Source of the DNA: Chara braunii
Lineage: Eukaryota; Streptophyta; Charophyceae; Charales; Characeae
DNA length: 27,461 nt
NCBI GenBank assembly: GCA_003427395.1
Contig: BFEA01000107.1
Span: 2,644,589-2,672,049 of the forward strand
Direction of reading: 5' to 3'
Shown: positions 1-11,690 of the stretch, piece after piece
How the letters are laid out: every line of letters begins with the position of its first letter
How positions within the stretch are numbered: the stretch's first letter is position 1
The notes under the pieces: model-generated
The model's input: the letters and a program-made list of their open reading frames with translations, nothing else
What the model was told of the DNA's origin: nothing
Database searches by the model: none
Made by a program: the position numbers and the translations under genes

Positions 1-2207
1 AAAAAAAAAAAAAAGACATTCCTTGTAGGTTGCTGTCTCTCCGCCTGTTCCATTGTCCATCTATTCTTAACTTCCAAGGGGATGGAGCATGACCTCACTT
101 GACACTGGTAATCCACCTTAGGCCTGTAACAGAAGAGTGGGATTTCTTGAACCGGGTCTGAGATCCGCCATCCCCAATGGAGACGGAGGGCCTTAAGCTT
201 AGGAGCAGGGGTAAGACCCACTGGACACAGTATCTCAAACTGACCCTTGGCCCTCTCCCGCGTACACGTGACAATAGAGGCGGTGGAAGAGTCCAGTACA
301 ACAATATCTTCCTCATGTGGTTATAAAAAAATGCCTCTCCCTCTCTTCCAGTACCAAAGTACCACACACCGCAACTGCCTCATTAGCATTAAGTTGTTGG
401 ACTGCCTCATTACCATTAAGTTGTTGGATTTTGCAAAATTTCACTGATCCCACCATCTTCTCTTTGCCAAATTCCACCATCAGCAAATTGAATAATTAGT
501 TCAACAAATTTCATACCTTCAAGTTTTACATCTTCTCTTTCATAAACACACCTCTTGTACCATAATGCCCGTAGAATGGTTTTTCGACCAAGTTAGAACA
601 AATTCCTCTGAAATTTTGAAAGTTGCATATCCTGTGGTTCCCATTGCCCTCGTAGGATGACTTTCCAATCCCATGGCCAGTTGATTCCTGTCAGTGTTCT
701 CCACACACTGTCCCATCTTCTCCATAATAACACCGTTCCGGGACATTGGATGAATATATGGTCAATTGTTTCTCTGATTCTCTTGTTGGGGAAGACAGAT
801 AGACATGCTTTACACCATGGAAGCGCCAGACCCTGTTGCTCTAGATTGGTACGATTGATAAGCCAATCATTCGTTGGAATATAATAATGAAAACTTAGCA
901 GGTCGTTTTTTTAGTTGATTTAAGAATTTCATATTTCTGATACTTTGTATATCTATGTTCAAATGCTTGGTCCATCGGTATTATAGATGCCACATCTACC
1001 CTAGGTCTAAGCAGACGATATGCTGCCTTAACTGTTAGGGATTGTAGAGTACGTGGTTTACTCCTTGTACCCGTCTGCCATACCCATTCGTCCGGATCAA
1101 AGGGTAGTTCTGTAATAAGGCATTTCGGATGGAAGACTCTCCATCCAGTGGTTGCCGAGATAAAAATAACTTTGATTCTAAACATTTCGTTGAATGGAAA
1201 GAACTCAACCTGGTTATCTGGTGTCAAAATGAACAGATGATTTGTTGTTATTTTGAACAAAGCTACTAGAGCTCCTTCCTCAAGTAAACTCATGATTTAC
1301 CCAACCATCCAATCTTGTGGATCTTGTGTAATTGTAACAAAATCACCTTTTTGAAACTTCACACCATTTCTCAATTCTCTGACCCATGCCAAAGGGATGG
1401 AATTAGTTATGTGGTCCAAGTTCTGGTCCACTTTGTGGGCGTAAGTAATTATTTTCTTGAGTTGATATGAATTTTTCCATATTCTCTTTTGTAAATCTCA
1501 AATGTCTTTAATCCGTATGGCCCCTTTTTTTACCCATTGGGACCAGGGAGGAGTTAAGTTATTATACACACAACTATTAACATTTGTTATCCATTTGTTA
1601 CCAAATACATGTTGCCTCAAGATTTCCTCAAAGCGTATGGGTTAGGTTTGTTGGGTAGTGGTAGTTTCCTCCACACTTTCAGAAGAGACACCCATAGAGT
1701 ATCTAGGATAAGACCTCTATGTGTAGCAGCTCTTTCCCCTTCATTTCTCAAGTGAGCGGAAGGACGAGGGATATGCCAAAATATGTTTTCTACCAAAGTA
1801 AGGGGATGAACCTCGAGTGGTGCTTCTGGTGCCAATTTTCTGATTTGTTGTAGGGCTAGGGGTTGCCACGACTTGTCTATATCAAAGATGAGGTAAATCA
1901 TCCACTGAAGGGACAAAGCTTGACACTGTAGGGTGAGGTCCTAAATTCCTAACCCTCCTCTGGACGTAGGTTGGATAAGGGTAGACCATGCCACTCTAGG
2001 AATTACCTTTTGAAGCTCAAGATCTCCTCTCCAGAGGAATGCCGTCACTTGTTTTAAAAGATGTTTGATTCCTGGTTTGCTAATTGCCAAAATTGTTGAT
2101 TTGTACAAAATTGATACGAACACCACATTATTTATAACCAGTGTCCTCCCTAAAAGAGAGGTATGCTGATTCTTCCATTGATTCGAGAGGCTTCTAATGG
2201 CAACCAT
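1..2207 (-). pseudogene. LINE ORF2 C-terminal region with zf-RVT-like motif, decayed
   Basis: This continues ORF2 after a frame change. The block at 2207-1941 reads like the standard post-RT segment (LGRTLVINNVVFVSILY, then FLWRGD and RVAWSTLIQPTSRGGLGI). After an in-frame TAG at 1941 the same phase runs to 1617, then shifts. The region 1640-895 is open apart from stops at 1499 and 1297. A final shift at an A-run near 905 leads into a Cys/His segment (CKAC about 30 residues before DHIFIQCP, 835-735) typical of zf-RVT. Beyond a stop at 593 the frame shifts near 430 and is open from 303 to the window edge after one stop at about 315. A 27-bp in-frame tandem duplication lies at 374-427. Function beyond RNA or DNA binding is not known for this part. 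Confidence 0.78.
374..427. repeat. 27-bp tandem duplication in LINE ORF2 tail
   Basis: Two adjacent copies, 374-400 and 401-427, differ at one base. The unit is nine codons in the minus-strand ORF2 phase, so the duplication keeps the frame. Confidence 0.85.
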
Positions 2208-3736
2208 TGTACCCTGGGGGATTCAAGTGGACGACCGTCATTTGAGTGGATCCACCATCCTTGCGTTTTACTTCCCCAATTGACTACCATATCTGAAAGG
2301 TCAGAAAATTTGTCCAAAAGGTTTTTTATTTATTCCATATTTGTTTTAGAAACCTCTATTTTTATTGTAAGGTCATCTGCAAACATTGAGGTTATTGGTA
2401 TTGCCTCTTCCGGGATTCTTGAAATGCTTAGTCGCTTGATATTATGATTAGCTCTAAGGTTGACACCCAGGGCTTCCATTACAATAACAAAAAGAAAAGG
2501 GGTCAGAGGGTCGCCTTGCCTTACTGACCTCTGAAGGTGGATTTCAGGAGACAGCAAACCATTCACAAGAATATGTGTGGTGACATTTATATGTAGAATT
2601 TCAACCCATCTACGCATGTTGGGTCCACAATTTAGTTTATGCAAACAAACGTCCAAGAATCGTCAATCCACATTATCATATGCATTTTCAAAGTCTATAA
2701 AAACAACCGCTGCGTTTTGTTTGGTTTGTCGTGCAACTTTGACCATCTCATTGATTAGAAGGATATTATCTTCTATGTGTCGATCTTTTATAAATCCAGT
2801 TTGTGAGGGATGAATTATATCTGTCATTACTGGGATCATGCGATTGACCAGAGCTTTAGCAAACAATTTGTATACTGCTGTAAGTAGAGTAATTGGTCTA
2901 TAATTCCTGATATTGGACTTATCCCTCTTTTTGTATAATAGGGTAAGAATTCCTTGACAGACAAATTCTCCCATTTGCCTTGTTTCCCACACCCCATGGT
3001 AGTACTTCATCAGGTCTGGTGACAGGATGGGCCACATGGCTTCCCAAAATTCTTTGGGCAGACCATCCCCTCCCGATGTTTTGTCGTCCTCCATGTGAAT
3101 TGAAGCTGTCCAAATTTCTTCTTTAGTTATTGGTTTTTCAATATGTTCACGTTGTTCATCAGTAATAGACTGGAATAGTGGTTCTAAGAAGAGAGAAGTA
3201 TTTTGATCATCTTCTTGGATGCAGGTAGGGTCTTTGGATGATTTGAACAATTCTTTAAAGAAATCATAAGCAACTTTTAAACTTGCCGCGAAGGATGCAA
3301 GTGCCAAAGTATCCCTCTGAGCCTCGTGGTTATATAAATTATCAATATAAGAGCGTTTGGCTCGTAATTGGACCATTGCAAAAAAGGATGCATCCATCTG
3401 CTCTTTTGTCCTGAATTTTGTCAATTTGTCTCTGATTATCTGTCCCTGCCAGCGATGCTGCGCAAATGACAATAGTTGTTTCCTGAGTTCTTGTATATCA
3501 ATATTTTGTGAGGATCCCGGGTCTTGAGATTCATAATTCAAAATTTGTTCTTGAATTTGTATTTCCTGCAAATGTTTATTCTTTGCTCGTAATTTTGAAA
3601 ATTCATTACATTTTTTTGTAAGAAAGTTAAACCCATTGTTGAACCAAGAAATAAAAGAATATTGTTTCTCTTCCGTCGAGTAACAATAATCCCATACATT
3701 TGCTAAGTATTTTTTAAAATTGTCATGTATTAACAA
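2208..3736 (-). pseudogene. LINE ORF2 reverse transcriptase domain, decayed
   Basis: This is the polymerase that copies element RNA at the nicked target. The long open segment 3736-2663 holds a lysine/glutamine-rich linker and then RT blocks: GGDGLPKEFWE, LLYKKRDKSNIRNYRPITLL, FAKALVNR, QTGFIKDRHIEDNIL, and the motif A region FIDFENAYD with its first Asp at 2693-2695. The frame is stopped at 2663 by TGA where the family has Trp (VDWRFL in relatives). The same phase then continues through RQGDPLTPFLF and the catalytic FADD box (the two Asp codons at 2372-2377). A further stop lies at 2330 and a frame change at about 2160-2205. The metal-binding aspartates are all retained, so loss of function here comes from the stops, not from the active site. 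Confidence 0.94.
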
Positions 3737-4610
3737 AAATATATTTAGTTTATAGAATCTCTTCCCCTGATCCAGTTTCTTTTTGAAAGAGAGGAGTATT
3801 TAACACATTTTATGATTTGCACTGATCCATGGGCTTTTTGGAAAAATTGCTGCCCCTGTGAGCCATCTTTCTATATCTTAAGACATCAGGATCAGATCTA
3901 TTCTTGATCTGGATTGAAGATGATTACCTTGATTGCGTAAACATGTGAATACTCTTTCCCTCGGAAAGATTCTTCGGTATGAGTCAAATAGGCGTTCATT
4001 TTCACATAAGGTTTGTATTATAATCTCATCTTCCTCCATATAAGGAGGGCATGGAGAAGGAATCTTTCAACGATCTAGCCATCTATCCAGGGTTGTGTTG
4101 AAATCTTCTGCCATGACCAAAGGTATTCCTCCCAGGATATGTGTTCTTGTGTCTTGAAAGAATGTGATTCTTTCTTCAACTTCATTTGGCCCATATACAT
4201 TCATTACACATATAGTACCTGATTCAATCTTGAAGATGACAGATATCCATCGACCCTGTTCCTTATCTGATACCCATTGAACAATTTGTGCTCGAGATTT
4301 CAGTGGTACCTAAATTGCTACTCCTACTGACCCACTTCTTCGAGACTGCGCACTGATCTTAGTAAAAGACCAAACCATATCGTGAGCCCGAATGTGAATA
4401 GGGGAATTAGTCAGATGAGTTTTTTGAATACATACTATGTGAGGTCATGACCTGCCACCCACTCCTTTTAACTGTTCCAATATTGACTTTTTTTTTTCTG
4501 TCTGCCGTGGCTAGACCATTTACATTTAGAGATCTGAGATCTAAGTCTGTTGTTTTGGTTGCGCGTTGCGAGGATGGGTTTTTACCATAATATGCATTAA
4601 TTGCTTCCAT
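3737..4610 (-). pseudogene. LINE ORF2 N-terminal APE-type endonuclease domain, decayed
   Basis: This domain nicks target DNA to prime reverse transcription. It begins with the family signature SLNVNGL near 4550. It continues, after a frame change inside a run of about ten A residues at about 4490, with VCIQKTH (4415-4434), GVAI, CVMNVYGPN, AEDFN (4097-4111), SRIDLILM, and a terminal SANHKM motif near 3812. The family consensus at the active-site boxes is QETH, GDFN and SDH. Here the glutamate is lysine (4421-4423), the glycine before DFN is glutamate (4106-4108), and the SDH-type aspartate position reads asparagine (3815-3817). Each is one G-to-A change on the coding strand. Stops occur at about 4447, 4310, 3895 and 3800. 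The domain is inactive but unmistakable in order and spacing. Confidence 0.88.
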
Positions 4611-4809
4611 CTTAGCCCTCTATTATGTACGGACTTGCTCCCTTTGTGTTTTAGAGGCGGATCCAAGATCCATTGTTAAGATCCCCAACGGGTTGAAGGA
4701 TTCCTCTATGAAGAATTATACTGAGAAAAACAAGAATATCCGAGGCTGACCACACCACATTTACTTTAATCTTAAGACTTTGTAAGTCTAGCAAAGTTGT
4801 GTGGGAGAA

Positions 4810-7800
4810 TCATTTCAATCCTGCCTCTTTTTGTTCCTCAAAACGAACAAACGTGTCCTTTTTCGCCATATGGGCCTTGTCCCCAATCTCTGTGAAAGTT
4901 CCTTGAGGACGAGGATCATAATGTTTAATTAAGAAATCTCGCATATCCCTTTTGAATGTTCGATCCCCTACACTTTGATACTCAACATATGTAGACCATC
5001 CTCTCAATGTAACCCCTCCGTATTGATCGTGGCCTACTGGAGAAAGTCCCACTTCCCATTTTCCTCATTTTTTCCGTACAGGAATGATGAGGTTGCCCTT
5101 AGGTGGTTGCGGCCTAACCGCTTGACCTTTTTCTAATACATTCCTCATTCTCTGCCTTTTGCTAACTTCCTGTGTTGACCATGTTTAAGAAGTGAGTGCT
5201 CCTTCTATCTGGGTTATCATTGGACTTTCCTCTTGGTTAGATTGCTGTGTATGCGTTTATTCTTCTTGCCAATGGGTAGATTGCGATATCATGTCATTTT
5301 CTTCTATAGGTGTATCCTTCATTTATGATCCCTCCTCCTGATGTTGGGTGAAAATTTCTTGTTCTTTTGGAACCAACTTTTGGTTGGCCGTTAACTGGAA
5401 TCCCTCCTCTTGTTGTTGGATGAAAATTTCTTGTTCTTTTGAAATCAACTCTTGGATGACCGTCAGCTGGTTTATTTATGAAAGGGGGGTGTGATTAGTC
5501 AATGTTATTTCTTGTGACAATATTAGTTCTCCATTCATATTCCCATATATTACTTGCGCCTGAGCATCCTTTTGACTGTTGTCAAGCGAAGGAGAGTGAA
5601 GGGTCTCTTGCCCATTGTTATCTATATCTGTTATATTTCCTTGTATTTCCTCTTTTTTATCCCCTAAAGATGAGGGTTGTTCTTCTGTCCTTGACTCTAA
5701 CGAATCCTGTGACTGGTGTGGAATCATTGCTGTTGTCAATTGTCTGTCTTTTTCCCTTTCCTTACTTTCTTCTGGTGTAAGGGTGGGAGATTGAAACATG
5801 TTCATTATTGTATTGAACATGCGGCGACTAACTATATGCCATTTGGTTCCTTGTGAAAGCCCATCTGTTAACACCCGTTTTAGGGAAGGACTTGCATTCA
5901 TAAGATTGATGAGATGTACATAGGATGTATCCCAAAACTTGGTGGTGGTTTTTCCATACTTTATCTTTAGTTGTTGGATAAGTCATTCTGCCAATTGTAT
6001 TATTTTGTGTTCCACCGTGATAAGCTCTTGTTCTCCCAAAGGAGCTTCAAACATAGGACTGTCCTGCATTTGCTGTTCCTGGTCAATGTCCATGTCTACA
6101 GGCCCAAATGCATCACTAAAGAAGTCATGTTGGGGGTCCCTTTCTTGCTTTTGTGATTGCTCTATTTCCACCGACTGTGGTACTTGCGACACACCCTCTC
6201 CTTTTGTGTCCGACTTGGGTCTCCATTTCTGGTGATAATAAGGTCATTTCTTCTTATTCTTATTATTATTAATTTTTTTTCGGTCATTTCTTCTTATTAG
6301 AGGTAGGTCTAGAGAATCATTCTGCTTACTGTCCTCTTCCTGAACCATTTCCAGATCCCTAATTTGCTGGTTCCCTTCCTTTTGTGCTATCGTAGACTGT
6401 GATGGCAATTCCTTGTTGATCTTAATAGTCTCTGTTGCTTTCAAGTATCTCTGTGTATCAAATTCTCTTACAGGTTCATTTGTCGTTTTCTTCTCCTTTT
6501 CCTGATTCAATTTGACTGAAGTGGATGAATTGGATGAAGAAGGTATGATTTGAGAGGCTTGATTCGAAGAGGATGAAGTGAAGGGATTCTTGTTTACTAC
6601 GTTGGCCGTAGATTCTGGTGGAGTCCAACTATCGGGAGGCTTGGTGTCCCAATTTGAATTTTCTTCTTTTTCCCACGTCCAGCCTTTAGGTTTAACACCC
6701 TTGCCTGTCCCCTCTATGTATACCCACCCCTCGTGACCTTGATCCACTGTCCTGCACAGTTTATTTTTAAATGGATCCCTGATCAGCCTCCCTGTAGCTC
6801 TTTGTCTACGTATTGGATTTTGTTCACATGATTGATCTGTGCTGAGATGTCCATATGCTTTGCATTTGAAACACCACGGGTGCAGCTTATGTGCAGTGTG
6901 AATGTGAAATTCCTTTCCCCCAACTCGATAAGGAATCACATCGTCTAGATTGACGGGCATATTTGATGGATGGTTAATGACTAATATTAGGTAGTCGTCC
7001 CTTTTAGCTGCGAAGGCTGGAAGGGGATCGATGAAGTCGACAATATCATGGGTTTCCCCAAAGTCATGTGTGAAGGCGGCTTGGATTTCTATTGGGATAT
7101 GACGGAATTTACCCAATAGAAATCTTCCATCATCTGACGTCGCCGCTCATCCGGACCCTGCTTTTGAGGAACCCATGGATATATTCGGACTTCTGACCGA
7201 TCACATCTCAACTTTCTCCATCCATCTATTTTTTTTTTGTCTTCTTCATGAATGTTGAGGATGGTAAAGACTGTTGATGAAACAGGCTGGATTAGAAAAT
7301 CATCTTGGGCAACTTCATGGTTTCCTTTCAGGGATGTCAATTGTTTGTTCACCCATTTGATTTTTTCATTAACTGGTTTGAATGTTGCGTCATCATGGAA
7401 AACCCAATTGTTTGCATGATGTTGGTATACTGCATCTCGTTGTGCTACCATCTGAGTTGGATACATTTTAACCATGAATTTTTTTCCTCCATTGTCTATC
7501 ACTTTGTTTTCAGATGGACTGATTAGTTAGATAAAAAAAAAGCTCTGGCAGATGATAAATTTGACAATGGTATTTAAAGCGGTGAAGCCTGTGGGCCTGT
7601 TCTTTTGACTTCGAGAGTCTTGTTATGAAAAGGACCCTTTGCTTTTTTCACCCATGACTGAGGGGCTCCTCTCACTTGCTCCTTGTGTATATGAAGAAAG
7701 AGAATAAGAGGTTGTCACAATGTTTGACGAGGTGGAAGGTACATTGTTTATCTTCATACTTTCATTTCCTTCTTCCCTGTTTTCACTGTTCCCTACCTTC

Positions 7801-8430
7801 TTGTCCATATTTCCATTTTTCTTTTTTCCTTCCTTAGTTTTTTTTCTGTCCTTCTCCTCTATCCCCATACCTTTCTTCATTTCCTTTTTTTCCTTCCCTG
7901 CCTCTCTGGACTGCCTCCTGAATAGAAGGGAAGGACATCTCATATTGAGAGGACCCAGAACTTTGCTGAATTTATGAGAAACCCTGTTGGTCCATGAATG
8001 GAAATGCCAATGATTTTATTACATTGAATGTGTTCTTTGTACCTGAGTTATTTGACTCCACTCCTCCTCCTTCTCCTCCATACAGTGGGTTAATTGCCAT
8101 AGTCTGACTGTAGTGATTCTCTTCTCCCCCTCCTTTCCCTATACATGAAGAGATGAGGGAACCCATAGGGGAGGAGTTAATCTGTTGGTGCACGACTATT
8201 GAGAAGAAAAGGGGATATTTTGAAGCCCTCTCCTCTTCGGTAAGGACTTCCCCATCAGAGGAGAATGGCATGGAATGATTCTTTCTTGTAGTTTGCATTT
8301 GTTTGTCTTGTAGGACTCGTCTTAATGGTGTATGCATTTGTCTTTCTGCCATCTGTCTCATCGTCCCTCTAAACATGAGCATAAAATCCACCTGAGGATG
8401 TACCCTCTGATGATGAATAATACGAGTCAT
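4810..8430 (-). pseudogene. LINE ORF1 (nucleic-acid-binding protein, CCHC zinc knuckle), decayed
   Basis: ORF1 proteins of plant LINEs bind the element RNA and form the ribonucleoprotein particle. The frame can be followed from 8430 to 7972, changes near an A-run at about 7890, continues from 7943 to 7089, changes again near 7120, and then runs in one phase from 7116 to 4810. Residues around 7300-6950 resemble the DUF4283-like domain that precedes the knuckle in plant LINE and gag-like proteins. A knuckle of form CX2CX4HX6C (CFKCKAYGHLSTDQSC) lies at 6826-6873; the last spacing is longer than the usual X4. The tail is Gln/Glu/Ser-rich and low in complexity. In-frame stops sit at 7623, 6244, 5983, 5476, 5323, 5257, 5185 and 5065, yet no indel breaks the last 2.3 kb. 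The true C-terminus may be at 4810 or may be another nonsense mutation. The length (about 1,200 codons) is long for an ORF1, so part may be a second small ORF. Confidence 0.85.
5331..5474. repeat. 72-bp in-frame tandem duplication in LINE ORF1
   Basis: Copies lie at 5331-5402 and 5403-5474. On the minus strand each encodes 24 residues, with the shared core KEQEIF followed by a Gln/Glu-rich stretch ending in EEG. The copies have diverged by several substitutions, so the duplication is old and probably arose while the ORF was functional. Confidence 0.82.
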
Positions 8431-8959
8431 TTTGTTCAGCAGATTTGTCTCCCAATAAAATGATTAAATTACTGAGAGAGAGAATAAATCACAACCAAGT
8501 ACAACTGCTATCCAATTTCCAGATCTTAGAAGTACTTTTTGAATCACCGAAGACAGAAAACAACTCACCACACCACTGATGTACAATCAACACTTATATG
8601 TATTGTGTGTTCTTATTATTATTATTATTTTTTTCTGTTCTTCTGTTTCTATTTGAATTAATATCATTTATTGATCCTTGCCTTTCTGTTGTGGTTGGGA
8701 GGGACCATTTAAGAAGGAGGGAGTTGTGAGAAGGTCAGGAGCGGAAGGATGAAAGACCGAGGTGCTTCCCTTTTCGACGTCGTACTCTGTCAACTGTCTT
8801 CTTTCCAGTCTGTTCTGATTACTCCCACGTTCTTCTTGTTAACCCCAAATGGGCTAATGGCTTTACTAGCTCCAGAATATGTCAATATTGTTGATATTGC
8901 ACGTCCTTCTCTGCTTTATGTCAGATTGTCAGTGATCTCTTGCTCATAACCCAGATCAC
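8431..8959. other. AT-rich spacer, no gene seen
   Basis: This holds short ATT repeats at 8613-8635 and ordinary mixed sequence. A 66-codon open frame at 8749-8949 has no recognisable features. It may include the 5' UTR of the LINE. Confidence 0.4.
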
Positions 8960-10795
8960 GATCATCAATGAAGTGTTGTCACGGTCGCCAATGAGCATTG
9001 AACCCCAATGTTCCCATGCTCAATGGACATAAACGCCGATGAGGCACACTCATAGGCCAATGATGATCTCAGGCTCCTATAAGTAGCATTCTCTTTCGAC
9101 AATGTGTAGTACTCATAATCCAATGAGTAGCGACCGCACTTGTTATCAGACGCTCCAATATGAATTCCAAAGAATAGTGATCATTCTCGCCGATCGCCAC
9201 CCAAAGATAAACGATCACTAGAGGCGATACACCATAAACTAGAGATCACTAGTGAAATTGAGTAGAGTCCAGCGTTAATGACTACATTCGGCGTTTCGAT
9301 CCTTGTAATCACGAGGAGTGTCCTTACAACAGTTATTGCCAATGATCTTGCGCCCTGATGCGAGAGCAATGAATAGCTATAAAGAGTACCAATAGAATAC
9401 GAGCATTCACATGTGTACGTGGCACTGATCACCAACTACGACAATCACCGCTGAGTAACGATCCCAATATGTTACATTTACGAGCACCTTATCACACGCG
9501 CCGACGAAAATCGACGACGATTATCACCAGCACGATCATGTGCACGTGGCACCGATCAGCGACCACGATGATCACCAATGTGTTATGAGCACGGACACCT
9601 ATCACACTCGTCGATGAGTAGTGACCACGACAATCATCAATGAGTATGAGTTATCACACTTGCCGATGAGTAGCGACCACGACGATCATCAACGAGTATC
9701 AATCCAGAGGCAACATTGAGTAACAAAGAGGAGCATCAATGTATTGCGAACACAAGCACCTATCACGCACACCGATGAGTAGCGACCATAACGATCACTG
9801 ATGAACATCAATCCAGACACCGTTGAATAGGAATGAGGAGCAACAATGAGCACAAAGCGATGTGAAGCATCAATGTGTTATGAACACCTATCTTGCGCGC
9901 CAATGAGTAGCAACCACGACGATCACTAATGAGCCCAATGTGTTACGAGTTGTGTATCGATCCAGGCAGCATTGAGTAGCGATGAGAAGCACCAATGTGT
10001 TACGAGCACGAGCGCCTTTCACACGCGCCGATGAGTAGCTACCTCGACTAGCACCAATGATCAATGTAGAGGCTGTATTGAGTAGTGATGAGGAACCCGA
10101 ATGTGTAACAAGCCCGAGCACCTATCACGCGCACCGATGAGTAGCAATCACGACGATTATTAACGAGTATCGATCCAAGCAGCATTGAGTAGCGATAAGG
10201 AACACCAATGTATTACAAGCACTAGCACCTATCATGCGCGTCGATGAGTAGTGACCACGACGGTCCCAATGAGTATCGATACATCATTGAGTGGCGATGA
10301 GAATCACTAATGTGTTACGATGTGGAGAAGATTCTCCGACCTCCTGAGCACGTCGAAAAGTAATGAGCACTTAACTTCGAATTGGATAAGGAGCACCAAT
10401 GTGTTATGAGCACTAACACCTATCACGCGCGCCGATGAGTAGTGACCACGACGATCCCAATGAGTATCGATACAACATTGAGTAGCGATGAGAAGCACTA
10501 ATGTGTTACGATGTGGAGAATCGTCGACCTCTTCAGCACGTCGAAAAATAATGAGCACTCAACTTCGAATTGCCGACCAATCACTAGCGATCCCAATGAG
10601 TATCGATATAACATTTAGTAGCGATGAGAAGCACTAATGTGTTACTTTCTGTAAAATCGCCGACCTCCTGAACTCGTCGAAGAGTAATGAGCACTCAACT
10701 TCTAATTCCCGATCGATCACTAGCGTCAAGGAGGAATGAGCACGAATCGGCAAGAATTTAGCACTGATGAGCATCGTTTACTAGCAATGCCAACA
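8960..10795. repeat. Degenerate satellite-like tandem array
   Basis: The recurring core GATGAGTAGCGACCACGACG appears in related forms at about 9613, 9668, 9777, 9901, 10030, 10136, 10241 and 10434. It is followed each time by CAATGAGTATCGATCC-like and AGCACCAATGTGTTACGAGC-like blocks. Spacings are mostly 105-130 bp. From about 10241 a longer unit (roughly 140-195 bp) that also contains a CTCCGACCTCCTGAGCACGTCGAA-related block repeats three times, near 10256, 10454 and 10591. Repeats left of 9600 are more diverged. No protein-coding signal was seen; the open frames here are repeat shadows. Confidence 0.85.
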
Positions 10796-11075
10796 TGGCA
10801 GCAATTCGCATCGCCGACCTCCTGGGGTACTTTCTTGAGTAGCACTCCACTTTCGTCCGCCAAAGAGTAGCTATGCCAACCGCCCTTGCACTTTGCCAAC
10901 CTGCCAACCTAATGCTCTCCCGTGTGGACACGTGGCTTGGAGACCACGTACTCCTCCACGGAGTCGCCAACCCGAATCTTGCTCGGCCAGCAACTGCGCC
11001 CCGTGTCCTGCAAACCTGCTGCGGCAACTAGACGCGCGACAGCGCTCCCCACCACCTTCTGGATGCCCATCTAGT

Positions 11076-11690
11076 TGCTCCATCTATTGGTGGGGAGCTG
11101 CACCTGCTGAAAAGCTGTAGTGGTCCCCTCCTAGTGATTTTCGTCGCTAGGAGAGCCTATTACTTTGCTCTATGCAACCTTTGCTATGTATCCCAAATCC
11201 TCATCATTAGAGCCTTTCCACAAGGATCATGTCGCAAAGGACCTAATCCTATTGTATACCCTTTTTTCCAGGGATCGTTTCGAGCCCGGATACCAAATGG
11301 AAGAAAAGACCGAGGTGTTAAAAAACAAAGCTCTCCCAAGAATGAATGTCCCTTTCATTGAAGCCACCTTGCCAATCTTAGCTGCTACATTCTTCTCGAT
11401 GATGCCACTCGCTTGCTTATTGTTATCCAGCATACCCATGTGCACAACCAAAAACCTCTCACATTGTACACCCATTTTTTCGGTGTTTTCGCATTTTTAA
11501 AAAGCGAAATTCGGCACAAACAGTTTCGCGAAAACAAATTTTGTGGATCATATAGATGCACTTACACAAAAATGGACACGTGGCATGGCCACATCGCACA
11601 ATCAATTCATTATATTTTTTCATATATCGTTGTACAGGGACGCTGGACCCAATTTCCAGCAGGTGGTGCTCCCCACCAATAGACGGAGCC
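11076..11690. mobile_element. Terminal-inverted-repeat element (family D), about 0.6 kb
   Basis: The left end at 11076-11127 and the right end at 11638-11690 are inverted copies of one terminus. They share a core reading CTATTGGTGGGGAGC, then CACCTGCTG, then a stretch ending in GTCC. The same terminus occurs alone at 20195-20254 and, inverted, at 22780-22832. The interior holds short open frames on both strands (such as 11165-11500) with no recognisable domain, so it is probably non-autonomous. No target-site duplication was identified, and the outer limits are approximate. Confidence 0.6.

Larger units (their letters stand above)
1..8430 (-). mobile_element. Decayed L1-type LINE (non-LTR retrotransposon), left end cut by window
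   Basis: Read on the minus strand, this stretch has the order of a plant L1-clade LINE: an ORF1 with a zinc knuckle, then an ORF2 with APE-like endonuclease, reverse transcriptase and a Cys/His C-terminal motif. No LTRs, integrase or RNase H were seen. The ORF1 start is placed at the ATG at 8430, which has an in-frame stop 11 codons upstream; any 5' UTR above 8430 could not be delimited. ORF2 stays open to the window edge, so the 3' end, tail and target-site duplication are not visible. The copy is dead: many in-frame stops, about six frameshifts, and altered endonuclease catalytic residues. It could only move with proteins supplied by another copy. Confidence 0.93.

Noticed and set aside
1-14. 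A-run at the window start as the LINE poly(A) tail
   Set aside because: The LINE is on the minus strand, so its tail would read as T on the plus strand at the low-coordinate end. The run is A, and the ORF2 frame is still open there.
4810-7116. Alternative genetic code (stops read as Gln/Arg/Trp) to explain one long phase with many stops
   Set aside because: TAA, TAG and TGA all occur inside the frame, frameshifts exist elsewhere in the element, and catalytic residues are mutated, so decay is the simpler explanation.
9600-10700. CRISPR-like array from regularly spaced short motifs
   Set aside because: Eukaryotic context, degenerate repeats, and 'spacers' that are themselves repeated; this is a satellite.
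10760-10790. Plus-strand CTGATGAGC as a third hammerhead core
   Set aside because: No GAAA follows at the right distance and no flanking sequence pairs as stem III.
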